Positions 40,031 to 48,857 of a DNA stretch of 64,000 nt are shown one piece after another; position 1 is the stretch's first letter, and each line of letters starts with the position of its first letter. The DNA lies in the NCBI RefSeq assembly GCF_030581005.1, contig NZ_JAUQSX010000010.1:62001-126000 (forward strand). The letters are read 5' to 3'. Position numbers and translations under genes: made by a program. This stretch comes from Hymenobacter mellowenesis (lineage in GTDB: Bacteria > Bacteroidota > Bacteroidia > Cytophagales > Hymenobacteraceae). The notes under the pieces were generated by a model that was not told where the DNA came from, did no database searches, and saw only the letters and a program-made list of their open reading frames with translations.

Positions 40031-41014
40031 ATGAACAACTTCTCCTACCTCTCCACCGCCACGGCCAAAGATGCCACCGCCGCCGTGACCGGCACCAAGG
40101 GCGCGGCCTTCATTGCGGGCGGCACCACGGTGCTCGACTTGATGAAGCTCAACGTGGAAAACCACGCCGAGCTGGTCGACATCAACATGGTGCCCTTCAA
40201 AGGCATTGAGCAAACCGCCGAGGGTCTGCGCATTGGCGCGCTGGAGCGCATGAGCGACGTGGGCGAACACCCACTGGTGGTGCAGAATTACCCCATGATT
40301 TCGCAGGCGCTGCTGCAGGCGGCCTCCCCGCAGCTACGCAACATGGCCAGCATCGGCGGCAACCTACTCCAACGCACTCGCTGCGGCTACTTCCGCGACG
40401 TGGCGTTTCCGTGCAACAAGCGGCAGCCCGGCTCCGGCTGCCCCGCGCAGGAGGGCGAAAACCGGGGCTTAGCCATTCTGGGCGGCAGCAAGGATTGCAT
40501 CGCCACCCATCCCGGCGACCTTGGCGTGGCCCTGGCTGCCCTGGATGCCGTGCTGCTCTTGGAAAACGCCAAGGGCAAGCAGCGCCGCGTGCCGCTGGTC
40601 GATTTCCACGTGGTGCCCGGCAGCACGCCCCAGCGCGAAACCGTGCTGGAACCCGGCGAGTTGATTGTATCGGTGACCATTCCGGCGGCGGCCCACGCCA
40701 AAAAGTCGATGTATCTGAAAGTGCGCGACCGCGCCTCCTACGCCTTCGCGCTGGCCTCGGCCGCCGTGGGGCTTGATGTGCAGGGCGGGCAGATTCGCTC
40801 GGCGCGGGTGGCGCTGGGCGGCGTGGGCACCAAGCCCTGGCGCTCCCTGGCGGCGGAGAAAATCCTGACCGGCGCCCCGGCCACGGAAGCCACCTTCCGG
40901 GCCGCCGCCGCCGCCGCCGTGCGCGACGCCCAGCCCCGCGAGCAAAATCGCTTCAAAGTAGAGCTGGCCCAGAATACGCTGGTGCGGGCCCTGCTGGAAT
41001 TGTCAGCGGCGTAG
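40031..41014 (+). CDS. paoB: Aldehyde/xanthine-type dehydrogenase, FAD-binding subunit
   Basis: A flavoprotein subunit of 327 residues. FAD-binding segments include FIAGGTTVLDLMK and NMASIGGNLLQRTRC. It contains CGYFRDVAFPCNKRQPGSGC and DCIATHP, the extra cysteine pattern that binds a [4Fe-4S] cluster in PaoB/YagS. It therefore belongs to the PaoABC type and not to simple xanthine dehydrogenases. It passes electrons from the molybdenum subunit onward. It follows paoA after an inverted repeat and precedes paoC. Confidence 0.94.
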   Translation: MNNFSYLSTATAKDATAAVTGTKGAAFIAGGTTVLDLMKLNVENHAELVDINMVPFKGIEQTAEGLRIGALERMSDVGEHPLVVQNYPMISQALLQAASPQLRNMASIGGNLLQRTRCGYFRDVAFPCNKRQPGSGCPAQEGENRGLAILGGSKDCIATHPGDLGVALAALDAVLLLENAKGKQRRVPLVDFHVVPGSTPQRETVLEPGELIVSVTIPAAAHAKKSMYLKVRDRASYAFALASAAVGLDVQGGQIRSARVALGGVGTKPWRSLAAEKILTGAPATEATFRAAAAAAVRDAQPREQNRFKVELAQNTLVRALLELSAA

Positions 41015-41030
41015 GTTGGCGCAAAATGGT

Positions 41031-41133
41031 GTAGAGACGCGACACTTCGCTTCTCCTCATTGAACGACGACGCCCAAACGTTCTACTAAGACCAACGAAG
41101 CCAACGCCGAGACGCGAAATGTCACGTCTCTAC
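41031..41133. repeat. Inverted repeat beginning GTAGAGACGCGACACTTCGC
   Basis: The left arm GTAGAGACGCGACACTTCGC pairs with the right arm GCGAAATGTCACGTCTCTAC with two mismatches around a 63-base loop. It lies between paoB and paoC, 29 bp before the paoC start. It is a different family from the ten-copy palindrome. Confidence 0.7.
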
Positions 41134-41162
41134 ATCGTTCATAATTGCCGCTTTCATTTCTC

Positions 41163-43493
41163 ATGGACCACGAACCCGCTTTCTTCGAAACCTCCCCCAA
41201 GCCCGGCGTCGTCGGCATGCCGCTGAACCGCGTGGACGGGCGCGACAAGGTGATGGGCAAGGCCAAATACTCGGCCGAATACCCGCTGCCGGGCCTGGTG
41301 TACGGCGTGCTAAAAACCAGCGCCATCGCCAAAGGCCGGGTGCAGAGCATCGACACCAGTCTGGCGATGAAAGAGCCCGGCGTGCTGCAGATTCTCACGC
41401 ACCTCAACCTGCCCAAGCTGGCCAAAACGCCCAACGACCCGGAGGGAAAAAAGGCCATCGGCGCGCCCATGGGCTTTCTGCCGCTGACCTCGGACGTCAT
41501 TTACTACGCCGGCCAGCCGGTGGCCCTTGTGGTGGCTGATACCTTCGAGCGCGCCACCCAGGCCGCCGCGCTCATCCGCGTGAACTACGCCGCCGAAGCG
41601 CCCATTGCCGCTTACACCGACAAGCGCGCCCAGATTTTCAACCCCGAGAAAATTCAGGATGGCAAAGCCGACGGCTATACCCGACGCGGCGACGCCCGCG
41701 CCGCCCTGGCCGGCGCGCCCATCAAGATGACGGCCGTGTACACCCACGCCATCAACCACCACAACCCCATGGAACCGGGCGCCACCACCGCCATCTGGGA
41801 AGCGCCCGACCGCGTGACAGTGTACGAATCGACCCAGGGCGTGACGCGCACGCAGAAGGCGCTGTCGGCCTACTTGGGCCTGCCGCAGGACCAGGTGCGC
41901 GTCATCACCAAGTTCTTGGGCGGGGGCTTTGGGTGCAAGGGCTCGTGCTGGCCGCACACCGTGCTCACGGTGCAGGCGGCCAAGATGGTGGGTCGGCCGG
42001 TGAAGCTGGTGCTTACGCGTCCGCAGCAGTTCACGAGCATGGGCCACCGCGAAGACCAGACCCAGACCCTCACGCTAGGCGCGAGCAAGGAAGGCAAGCT
42101 GCTGGCCCTCATCCACGAGAAAACCTCCACCACCTCGCCTTGGGACAACTATGCCGAGGCCAACAGCAAAATCATCAACCTGCTGTACGAATGCCCCACG
42201 TTCGAGTCGCATTACGAGTTGGGCCGGGCCAACGTGATGACGTCCACCTTCACCCGCGCCCCCGGCGAAGCGCCGGGCTCGTTCGCCATTGAGTCTTCAA
42301 TGGATGATTTGGCCTACCAATTGGGCATCGACCCCATCGAAATCCGCCTGCGCAACTACGCCGAGAAAGACCCCAGCACCGGCCAGCCCTGGAGCAGCAA
42401 AAGCCTGCGCCAATGCTACGCCCGCGGCGCCGAGCTGTTCGGCTGGAGCAAGCGCAACCCCAAAGCCGGCGTGACCAAGAACGGCCGCCTGCTGGTGGGT
42501 TACGGCATGGCCACGGCCAGCTACCCGGTGCACAACTCGCAGGGCACCGCCCGCGTGCGCCTCTACGCCGACGGCCACGCCGTGGTGCAGGCGGGCGCCA
42601 CCGACCTCGGTACCGGCACCTACACCGTGATGACGCAGGTAGCCGCCGACTCGCTGGGCCTCGCGCCCGACAAAATCCGCTTCGAGCTGGGCGATACCAA
42701 GCTGCCCACGGCTCCCAACTCGGGCGGCTCGGTGGCGGCGGGCACGGTGTCGTCTTCCGTTTATATGGCCGCGCAGGATGTGTGGGAACGCCTCACCAAA
42801 ATGGCCATCAAAGACCCCAAATCCCCGCTTTTCAAGGCCAAAGCGGAAGACGTGGCGATGGAAAACGGCCGTCTGCAGTTGAAGAAGGACGCTTCGAAAG
42901 GCGAAGACTTCAAGGCGCTGATGAAGCGCGCCGGCATTGATGACATCGAAGGCAGCGGGCAGGGCAAGTACGGTTCGGGCTACGAGGCTGGGCAGTCGGC
43001 CGCCAACGCCAGCGACGCCCACAAGGACGAGGCCGGCAAGCACTCCATGCACTCCTTCGGCGCGCACTTCTGCGAGGTGCAGGTCGACCCCGATTTGGGC
43101 ACCGTGCGCGTCACGCGCTGGGTGAGCGTGCACGGCGCGGGCCGCATCCTCAACGCCAAAACCGCCCGCAGCCAGATTATCGGCGGCAGCATTTTCGGCA
43201 TCGGCGCGGCCCTGATGGAAGCCACCGCCCGCGACCCGCACTACGCCCGCTACACCAATGCCGACCTCGGCGACTACCATATTCCCGTGAACGCCGACAT
43301 CCCGGACATGACCGTGGAGTTTATCGATGAGCACGACCCCTACATCAACGCCATGGGCGTGAAGGGCATCGGCGAAATCTCCATGGTGGGCGTCTCAGCC
43401 GCCGTGGCTAACGCCGTGTTCCACGCCACCGGCAAACGCGTGCGCGATTTGCCGATTACGCCGGATAAAATTCTGGGCACGAAGTCGGCGTAG
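41163..43493 (+). CDS. paoC: Aldehyde/xanthine-type dehydrogenase, molybdopterin-binding subunit
   Basis: The catalytic subunit of 776 residues. It opens with the aldehyde oxidase a/b hammerhead region (PLNRVDGRDKVMGKAKYSAE) and then has molybdopterin-contact segments GGGFGCKGSCWPHT and GSFAIESSMDDL. The catalytic Glu is in KGIGEISMVG near the C-terminus. It matches the PaoC/YagR layout. With paoA and paoB it completes the trimer. The next gene is a MocA-like protein, which fits the need for a cytosine-form molybdenum cofactor in this enzyme family. The start at 41163 avoids an upstream ATG at 41145 that lacks family resemblance. Confidence 0.95.
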   Translation: MDHEPAFFETSPKPGVVGMPLNRVDGRDKVMGKAKYSAEYPLPGLVYGVLKTSAIAKGRVQSIDTSLAMKEPGVLQILTHLNLPKLAKTPNDPEGKKAIGAPMGFLPLTSDVIYYAGQPVALVVADTFERATQAAALIRVNYAAEAPIAAYTDKRAQIFNPEKIQDGKADGYTRRGDARAALAGAPIKMTAVYTHAINHHNPMEPGATTAIWEAPDRVTVYESTQGVTRTQKALSAYLGLPQDQVRVITKFLGGGFGCKGSCWPHTVLTVQAAKMVGRPVKLVLTRPQQFTSMGHREDQTQTLTLGASKEGKLLALIHEKTSTTSPWDNYAEANSKIINLLYECPTFESHYELGRANVMTSTFTRAPGEAPGSFAIESSMDDLAYQLGIDPIEIRLRNYAEKDPSTGQPWSSKSLRQCYARGAELFGWSKRNPKAGVTKNGRLLVGYGMATASYPVHNSQGTARVRLYADGHAVVQAGATDLGTGTYTVMTQVAADSLGLAPDKIRFELGDTKLPTAPNSGGSVAAGTVSSSVYMAAQDVWERLTKMAIKDPKSPLFKAKAEDVAMENGRLQLKKDASKGEDFKALMKRAGIDDIEGSGQGKYGSGYEAGQSAANASDAHKDEAGKHSMHSFGAHFCEVQVDPDLGTVRVTRWVSVHGAGRILNAKTARSQIIGGSIFGIGAALMEATARDPHYARYTNADLGDYHIPVNADIPDMTVEFIDEHDPYINAMGVKGIGEISMVGVSAAVANAVFHATGKRVRDLPITPDKILGTKSA

Positions 43494-43528
43494 GGCAGTA
43501 ATCCATTTAGACGCAAATAAACCAGCAC

Positions 43529-43626
43529 GTCATGCTGAGCGCAGTCGAAGCATCTCTACCGCGAGAGTAATCCAATCGAGAGGATTTACTATTCCAGTAG
43601 AGATGCTTCGACAAGCTCAGCATGAC
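43529..43626. repeat. Dispersed intergenic palindrome, copy 7
   Basis: Begins GTCATGCTGAGCGCAGTCG and ends GACAAGCTCAGCATGAC; the right arm departs from the usual GGCTGCGCTCAGC form, so the pairing has a mismatch bulge. Between paoC and the MocA-like gene. Confidence 0.82.
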
Positions 43627-43644
43627 GTGCTGGTTTGTTCAAAG

Positions 43645-44256
43645 ATGAACCCAATGCAAACCGCTACCCCCGTCGCCCTCCTCCTGCTGGCCGCCGGCGC
43701 CTCCACCCGCATGGGCCAGCCCAAGCAGCTCCTGCCATACCGCGGCCGCACCCTACTCCGCCACGCCGCCAAAACGGCCGTAGCCAGCGGCTGCGCGCCC
43801 ATCGTGCTGGTGACTGGGGCGTTGCACGAAGCCTTAGTCGCCGAAGTAGCGGGCCTGCCAATTCAGGACGTGCATAACCCAGATTGGGAAACGGGTATGG
43901 CTTCCTCCATTCGTGCGGGCTTGGCGGCAGTGCAGGCTGCGCAGCCGTGCGCCGTCCTCATCATGCTCTCCGACCAGCCGCACCTGACGCCGGAGTTACT
44001 TCAAACACTGGTGCAGCGGCAGCAGCAAAGCGGGGCGCCCATCGTGGCCGCCGCCTATGGCGATACGCTGGGCGTCCCAGCCGTCTTCGCCGACAAAGTG
44101 TTTCCTGAGTTGCTTAAGTTGCAGGGCCAAGCCGGCGCGGGTCGTCTCATTGCCGCATATAGTGAAACGGTGGAACAGGTGCCGTTTCCGGCCGGCTTAC
44201 TTGACGTGGACACGCCCGCGCAATACGCCGCGTTACTGGACGGCGACGCAGCCTGA
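43645..44256 (+). CDS. mocA: Molybdenum cofactor cytidylyltransferase-like nucleotidyltransferase
   Basis: A protein of 203 residues of the MobA/MocA nucleotidyltransferase type. The nucleotide loop is LLLAAGASTRMGQPKQLLPY, followed by GMASSIRAGL and MLSDQPHLTPELL. MocA adds CMP to molybdopterin, giving the cofactor that PaoABC-type enzymes need, and its place directly behind paoC supports this. A related activity such as MobA (GMP transfer) cannot be excluded, but the neighbourhood favours MocA. The start at 43645 is the one next to the core motif; an ATG in the repeat upstream is rejected. Confidence 0.86.
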   Translation: MNPMQTATPVALLLLAAGASTRMGQPKQLLPYRGRTLLRHAAKTAVASGCAPIVLVTGALHEALVAEVAGLPIQDVHNPDWETGMASSIRAGLAAVQAAQPCAVLIMLSDQPHLTPELLQTLVQRQQQSGAPIVAAAYGDTLGVPAVFADKVFPELLKLQGQAGAGRLIAAYSETVEQVPFPAGLLDVDTPAQYAALLDGDAA

Positions 44257-44278
44257 TTACCGCGTCATATTTCCATCA

Positions 44279-44917
44279 ATGAATCCCGATTTTGACTTTC
44301 TCAGCATTGCGCAACGCCTGCAAGCCATTGCCCAGGCCGGCCTGGCCTACGAGCCCCACGCCTACGACCACGAGCGTTACCAGGAAGTACAAGCCCTGAG
44401 TTTGCGCCTGATGGCGCTGCTCACCGGCGAGCCCGTGGCTCAGCTCAACGCGCTGTTTGCCAACGAAACCAGCTACCCCACGCCCAAGGTCGACGTGCGG
44501 GCCGTCCTCTTTCGCGGGACCGACGAGATGCTGCTGGTGCAGGAAAAATCGGACGGCCACCGCTGGACCCTGCCCGGCGGTTGGGCCGACATCGGCTACA
44601 CGCCTTTTGAGGTGGCCGTAAAGGAAACGCTGGAAGAAACCGGCCTCGAAACCGAAGCCGTGCGCCTGCTGGCCCTGCTCGACAAGAAGCGCCACGCCCA
44701 CCCGCCCCAGCCGTGGTACGTGTACAAGGCCTTCGTGCTGTGCCGGGCCACCGGCGGCGCGCTGCAAGCCGAAACCTCCGAAACCGCGCAGGCGCGCTGG
44801 GTACATCGCGCCGAACTGCCCGCCCTGCCCTTATCGAACGACCGGGCCACGCTGGCACAGCTGGAAACCATGTTTCAGTTTGCCACCAATCCAGACTTAC
44901 CCACGCTCTGCGATTGA
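44279..44917 (+). CDS. Nudix hydrolase with N-terminal Nudix-associated domain
   Basis: A protein of 212 residues. The N-terminal helical part (about 1-65) is like the domain found before Nudix domains of ADP-ribose pyrophosphatase-like enzymes. The Nudix box reads GWADIGYTPFEVAVKETLEE followed by TGL; the first Glu of the consensus is Tyr and the Arg of REUXEE is Lys, both seen in this subfamily. It probably hydrolyses a nucleoside diphosphate derivative. It lies 22 bp after the MocA-like gene. Confidence 0.88.
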   Translation: MNPDFDFLSIAQRLQAIAQAGLAYEPHAYDHERYQEVQALSLRLMALLTGEPVAQLNALFANETSYPTPKVDVRAVLFRGTDEMLLVQEKSDGHRWTLPGGWADIGYTPFEVAVKETLEETGLETEAVRLLALLDKKRHAHPPQPWYVYKAFVLCRATGGALQAETSETAQARWVHRAELPALPLSNDRATLAQLETMFQFATNPDLPTLCD

Positions 44918-44937
44918 GTAAGCGGCCTTTCGGCGTT

Positions 44938-46212
44938 CTACTTCGTGCCCGATTCCAACTTGCGCAGCTTGTCGGCTTTCCAGGTGGTGATGGCCACCAC
45001 CAGCAGCGTCATCAGCCCGCCAAACACCACCGAGCGCACCGTGCCCAGCAGCCGCGCCGCCGTGCCGCTCTCGAAGGCCCCAATCTCGTTGCTGGAACCA
45101 ATAAAAATGTTGTTCACGGCCGACACCCGGCCCTTCATGTACTCCGGCGTGTAGACGTGGATGAGCGTGGAGCGCACAATCACCGACACCGAATCGAATA
45201 CGCCCGTGAGGAAGAGCAGGAACAGCGACAGATAAAAGTTGGTCGACAGCGCGAAGCAGATAGTGGCCAGCCCGAATCCTGCCACCGCGCCCAGCAGCTT
45301 CCACCCGGCCCGGCGCTTCAGCGGGTAGTACGTCAGGAAAACGGCCATCAGCACTGAGCCAATGGCGGGCGCCGCCTCCAGCTGCCCGAAGCCGCGCGCG
45401 CCCACTTTCAGAATATCCGACGCAAACACCGGCAGCAGCGCCACCGCCCCGCCAAAGAGCACCGCGAACATATCCAGCGACAGCGCCGCCAGCACCAGCT
45501 GGTTGCCAAATATGAAACGCAGGCCGCTCAGCACGCTGTCTTTCAGGTTGAGGCGCTCGCCCTCGGTGGGCGGCAGCGGCCGGTCGGCAATGCGCGCAAA
45601 CTGCACCAAGCCCAGCAGCAGCAGCCCCAGCCCCACCGCGTAGGACCAGGCCACGCCCAACGGCTCAATCAGAAACCCGCCCACGGCCGGCCCCAGCACC
45701 GCCGAGGCCTGGTACGTGGTGCTGTTCCAGGTAATGGCGTTGGGCAGCAGCGCCCGGTCGGGCAGCAGCTGCGGCATAAACGAAAACAGCGCCGGCCCCA
45801 TAAAGCCCCGCGCCAGCCCACTCACAAAAATCACCGCGTACAGCGGCAGCGTATACAGCGCCCCCTTGGCAAGCAGCCCAATGCCGTAGGGGCTGGCCAG
45901 CGCCGCCAGGGCCGCCGCGCACAGCACCAGCACCGCCAGCGCCGCCACCACAATGCGCTTGCGCCGCACGGTATCGGCCACGTAGCCGGCATAGAGCGAC
46001 ACCACAATGCTCGGAATAGCCTCCGACAGCCCGATGAGCCCCAGCGCCAGCGGGTCACCGGTGAGGTGGTAAATCTGCCAGCTCACCACCAGCCCCTGAA
46101 TGCGCGTGGCCACTGTGAGCAAGGTGCGGGTCGAAACCAGGCGGCGAAAATCGGGCACCCGCAGGGCCGCGTACGGGTCGTGGGCCGGGGCCGAATCAGC
46201 GGAAGGCAGCAT
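44938..46212 (-). CDS. Major facilitator superfamily transporter, EntS-like
   Basis: An inner-membrane transporter of 424 residues with about 12 helices. The region DFRRLVSTRTLLTVATRIQG is typical of the EntS/MFS_3 group, and YAGYVADTVRRKRIVV is the loop between helices 2 and 3. Members export siderophores or drugs; the substrate here is unknown. The start at 46212 gives a normal N-terminal tail; an ATG at 46254 is possible but less likely. It converges with the Nudix gene with a 20-bp gap. Confidence 0.88.
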   Translation of the reverse strand: MLPSADSAPAHDPYAALRVPDFRRLVSTRTLLTVATRIQGLVVSWQIYHLTGDPLALGLIGLSEAIPSIVVSLYAGYVADTVRRKRIVVAALAVLVLCAAALAALASPYGIGLLAKGALYTLPLYAVIFVSGLARGFMGPALFSFMPQLLPDRALLPNAITWNSTTYQASAVLGPAVGGFLIEPLGVAWSYAVGLGLLLLGLVQFARIADRPLPPTEGERLNLKDSVLSGLRFIFGNQLVLAALSLDMFAVLFGGAVALLPVFASDILKVGARGFGQLEAAPAIGSVLMAVFLTYYPLKRRAGWKLLGAVAGFGLATICFALSTNFYLSLFLLFLTGVFDSVSVIVRSTLIHVYTPEYMKGRVSAVNNIFIGSSNEIGAFESGTAARLLGTVRSVVFGGLMTLLVVAITTWKADKLRKLESGTK

Positions 46213-46345
46213 TATAATAACTTCAAAAGGCGCCAGTGCGGCGTGGACTGGCAAAGGTAGCCCCCGCCCGCCCCGCCCCCTAGGTCCGGCCGTCCGTTTC
46301 GCCTACCTTGTGAGCCTCATCCTCACCGCCCGCGCCGCCCGGCTC

Positions 46346-46750
46346 ATGCCCAACTTTGGCCTCGACATCACGCCCCGCCCCGACCTGCCGGCCATCGTGG
46401 CCCGCTGGCAGCGCGAAATCACCGCCCCCGAGCTGCAGGCCGGCTACCTGGCCATTCTCGCCGCCGCCGATGCCCTCGGCTGCTGGCGCTGGCTGCTCGA
46501 CCTGCGCCGCCGCGACGAGTTGGTGTCGCCCGAGCTCACGCACTGGGTCAATACCGAATTTTTCCCGCAGCTACCCGGCCGCTACCTGGCGCCGGTGCGC
46601 ATTGCCTTTCTGATTTCGCCCCTGCGCGCCCAGCAGCAACAGTCGGCCAGTTCCGTAGCCGTTATCAGCGCCGCCACCCAGCCCGAGCACGGCTACCACA
46701 CCGCTTTGTTCACCGAAGAAGCCGCTGCCTATCAGTGGTTAGGAAGCTGA
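46346..46750 (+). CDS. Small cytoplasmic protein of unknown function, possibly STAS/SpoIIAA-like
   Basis: A soluble protein of 134 residues without a signal peptide. The pattern of alternating helices and strands (MPNFGLDITPRPDLPAIVARW..., CWRWLLDLRRRDELVSPELTHWV, IAFLISPLR) resembles STAS/SpoIIAA-like folds, but I see no decisive motif. The start at 46346 is chosen because the 82 codons before it are of low-complexity, Arg-rich character and overlap the divergent transporter gene. Confidence 0.55.
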   Translation: MPNFGLDITPRPDLPAIVARWQREITAPELQAGYLAILAAADALGCWRWLLDLRRRDELVSPELTHWVNTEFFPQLPGRYLAPVRIAFLISPLRAQQQQSASSVAVISAATQPEHGYHTALFTEEAAAYQWLGS

Positions 46751-47042
46751 AAGAGGGCCGTTGAGAAAATAAAAAAATATTTTTGAAACTTTTTTCAGAT
46801 TTTTTATTCCTCAATTATGCGTTAGCAGCGCGTAGATGAAGTTTTGCGGAAGGTTGCTCCGTTTTACCTACAGAATTTTGTCATTTTTTAGTTGAGGGGT
46901 ATTGCGGATGTGCATTTCGTCGCTCTACATTTGGAACGATTCTAGCGGGCAAAAACCCGACTACCGGTCGCTCCCCAAATTTTTTCTCGGTAACTGCATA
47001 CTATGGCCTAAAGCTCTACGTTCCCTTATTCCGTAGCCCTTT
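46751..47042 (+). promoter_or_regulatory. AT-rich upstream region of the sigma factor gene
   Basis: A 292-bp stretch that is far more AT-rich than the rest of the window, with long A and T runs around 46768-46810. It contains no gene. It probably holds the promoter of the sigma factor gene, but no single match to the Bacteroidota promoter consensus stands out. Confidence 0.45.
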
Positions 47043-47681
47043 ATGGACCTCTTGCAACCGAGCGACTCCGCGCTCATCTCGCTCTACCTGGCCGGCCAGG
47101 AATCCGCCTTCGCTATCCTGCTGGAGCGGCATCGCAGTCGTGTGTTCACGACCATCCTCCTCATCGTGCGCGACGAGGACGTGGCCGAGGACCTGTTGCA
47201 GGACACGTTCATCAAGGCCATTCACACCCTCAAAGGCGGGCGCTACAACGAAGAGGGCAAGTTTGCTCCCTGGATTTGCCGCATCGCCCACAACCTGGCC
47301 ATCGATTCGTTCCGGCGCGGCAAGCGGACGCCCCACGTCAGCCTCTCCGACAACGACCGGTTGGCTAACACCCTCACCCTCGCCGACGACGGCCCGGACG
47401 ACATCCTGGCCCGCGAGGAAACCCATACCCGCCTTCGGGCGTTAATCCAGGAACTGCCCGCCGCCCAGAAGGAGGTGCTGCTGATGCGCCACTACGGCGA
47501 CATGAGCTTCCAGGAGATTGCCGACGCAACCGGCGTCAGCATCAACACGGCCCTCGGCCGGATGCGCTATGCGCTGATTAACCTGCGGAAGAAAATGACC
47601 GCAAATTCCCTGCATCATTATGATTCAAACCTTACCCCATTCGACACTGCTCCAGTATGTGTACAACGAATTGCCTCCTGA
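47043..47681 (+). CDS. ECF-type RNA polymerase sigma factor
   Basis: A sigma-70 family factor of 212 residues. Region 2 covers the segment FAILLERHRSRVFTTILLIV to FAPWICRIAHNLAIDSFRR, with DVAEDLLQDTFIKA between. Region 4 covers LPAAQKEVLLMRHYGDMSFQEIA to TALGRMRYALINLRKKM. There is no region 1 or 3, as in ECF factors. The last 20 codons overlap the next gene in another frame, so the tail after RKKM is probably not functional but is constrained by the overlap. The target promoters are unknown. Confidence 0.94.
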   Translation: MDLLQPSDSALISLYLAGQESAFAILLERHRSRVFTTILLIVRDEDVAEDLLQDTFIKAIHTLKGGRYNEEGKFAPWICRIAHNLAIDSFRRGKRTPHVSLSDNDRLANTLTLADDGPDDILAREETHTRLRALIQELPAAQKEVLLMRHYGDMSFQEIADATGVSINTALGRMRYALINLRKKMTANSLHHYDSNLTPFDTAPVCVQRIAS

Positions 47682-47850
47682 AAGGCAGCGCGAGGTAGAG
47701 GAGGCGTTGCAGCACGACCCGGAACTGGCAGCCACGTGCGCCGACCTCCTTTTGGCCCAGCGGGCCCTCGACGGCGTTCGCCGCGAGCCGCGGGCCCACA
47801 CCTCCGAGGCCATTTTGCGCTACTCGCGTACTTTTTTAGCCAAATCCTGA
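47620..47850 (+). CDS. Putative small anti-sigma factor
   Basis: A protein of 76 residues starting inside the sigma factor gene (62-bp overlap, other frame), which is the arrangement of coupled sigma/anti-sigma pairs. The segment LLQYVYNELPPERQREVEEA followed by a helix is like the N-terminal helix of zinc-finger anti-sigma factors. The zinc ligands His-x3-Cys-x2-Cys are missing, with one lone Cys, and there is no membrane helix, so any binding would be soluble and zinc-free. The function is inferred mainly from position. Confidence 0.7.
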   Translation: MIQTLPHSTLLQYVYNELPPERQREVEEALQHDPELAATCADLLLAQRALDGVRREPRAHTSEAILRYSRTFLAKS

Positions 47851-47947
47851 GTCCGTTTAATTTCCTCTGGCAACCGCTTCAGCCCCTGCGCCGAAGCCGG
47901 AAGAATAAGAGCTAAAGGATTCTCAAATTCTAAAACCGAGAGAAACG

Positions 47948-48047
47948 GTCATGCTGAGCGCAGCCGAAGCATCTCTACCGCAGTACTAAACTCCAGTCAA
48001 AAGGAATAGTATTGCGGTAGAGATGCTTCGGCTGCGCTCAGCATGAC
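47948..48047. repeat. Dispersed intergenic palindrome, copy 8
   Basis: Begins GTCATGCTGAGCGCAGCCG and ends CTGCGCTCAGCATGAC, with flanking AAACG/CGTTT extending the pairing. Between the anti-sigma gene and nth. Confidence 0.87.
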
Positions 48048-48080
48048 CGTTTACTTTTGTGGGGCACCTACTTTCGCCTC

Positions 48081-48761
48081 ATGCGCCGCGCCGACCGATT
48101 CAAGTACTTCCTCGATTACTTCACCACCAATTTCCCGGAGCCCAAAACAGAGCTGGCCTACGGCAACCCGTATGAGCTGATAGTGGCCGTGGTGCTCAGC
48201 GCGCAGTGCACAGACAAGCGCGTGAACCTAGTGATGCCCGCGCTATTGGAGCAGTTTCCCACCGCCGCGCATCTCGGCGCCGCCACGGCCGACGACATTT
48301 TTCCCTTCATCCGCAGCGTTTCCTACCCCAACAACAAGGCCAAGCACCTGGCAGGTTTGGGCCGAATGCTCACCGAAGAGTTCGGCGGCGAAGTGCCCAG
48401 CCAGCTCGATGAGCTGCAACGCCTGCCCGGCGTGGGCCGCAAAACCGCCAACGTGGTGGCTTCCGTTATCTACAACCAGCCCACCATGGCCGTGGATACG
48501 CACGTGTTTCGGGTGTCGCACCGCCTCGGGCTCGTACCGAAAACGGCTACCACGCCGCTGGCCGTAGAGAAAGCCTTGGTGAAGCACATCCCTGAAGAGC
48601 TGATTCCCAAAGCCCACCATTGGCTGATTTTGCACGGGCGGTACATCTGCGTGGCCCGCTCGCCGAAGTGCAGTTCCTGCCCACTGGCACCCAGCTGCGC
48701 TTATTTTGAGAAGCATTTTGGCAAAGCCGCAGCCTATGTGCCGTTGCCAGAAGATGCCTGA
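48081..48761 (+). CDS. nth: Endonuclease III
   Basis: A DNA glycosylase/AP lyase for oxidised pyrimidines, 226 residues from the start at 48081 (an in-frame start at 48057 would add 8). It has the helix-hairpin-helix LPGVGRKTANVV with the catalytic Lys, the catalytic Asp in AVDTHVFRVSHRLGLV, and the [4Fe-4S] motif C-x6-C-x2-C-x5-C in CVARSPKCSSCPLAPSC. This gives base excision repair together with mutY later in the window. Confidence 0.96.
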   Translation: MRRADRFKYFLDYFTTNFPEPKTELAYGNPYELIVAVVLSAQCTDKRVNLVMPALLEQFPTAAHLGAATADDIFPFIRSVSYPNNKAKHLAGLGRMLTEEFGGEVPSQLDELQRLPGVGRKTANVVASVIYNQPTMAVDTHVFRVSHRLGLVPKTATTPLAVEKALVKHIPEELIPKAHHWLILHGRYICVARSPKCSSCPLAPSCAYFEKHFGKAAAYVPLPEDA

Positions 48762-48857
48762 GATGGCTCTTTCACTCACTACAGGCAGCCTTTTTAGTAC
48801 ACAAAGTTCAATCGGCAGTACATGGCGGCACAAAAGACCGTGCCGTGAGTACAACGA

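Noticed and set aside
46100-46345. N-terminal extension of the small unknown protein at 46346
   Set aside because: The extra 82 codons overlap the start of the divergent MFS gene and encode low-complexity Arg-rich sequence; the start at 46346 is simpler.
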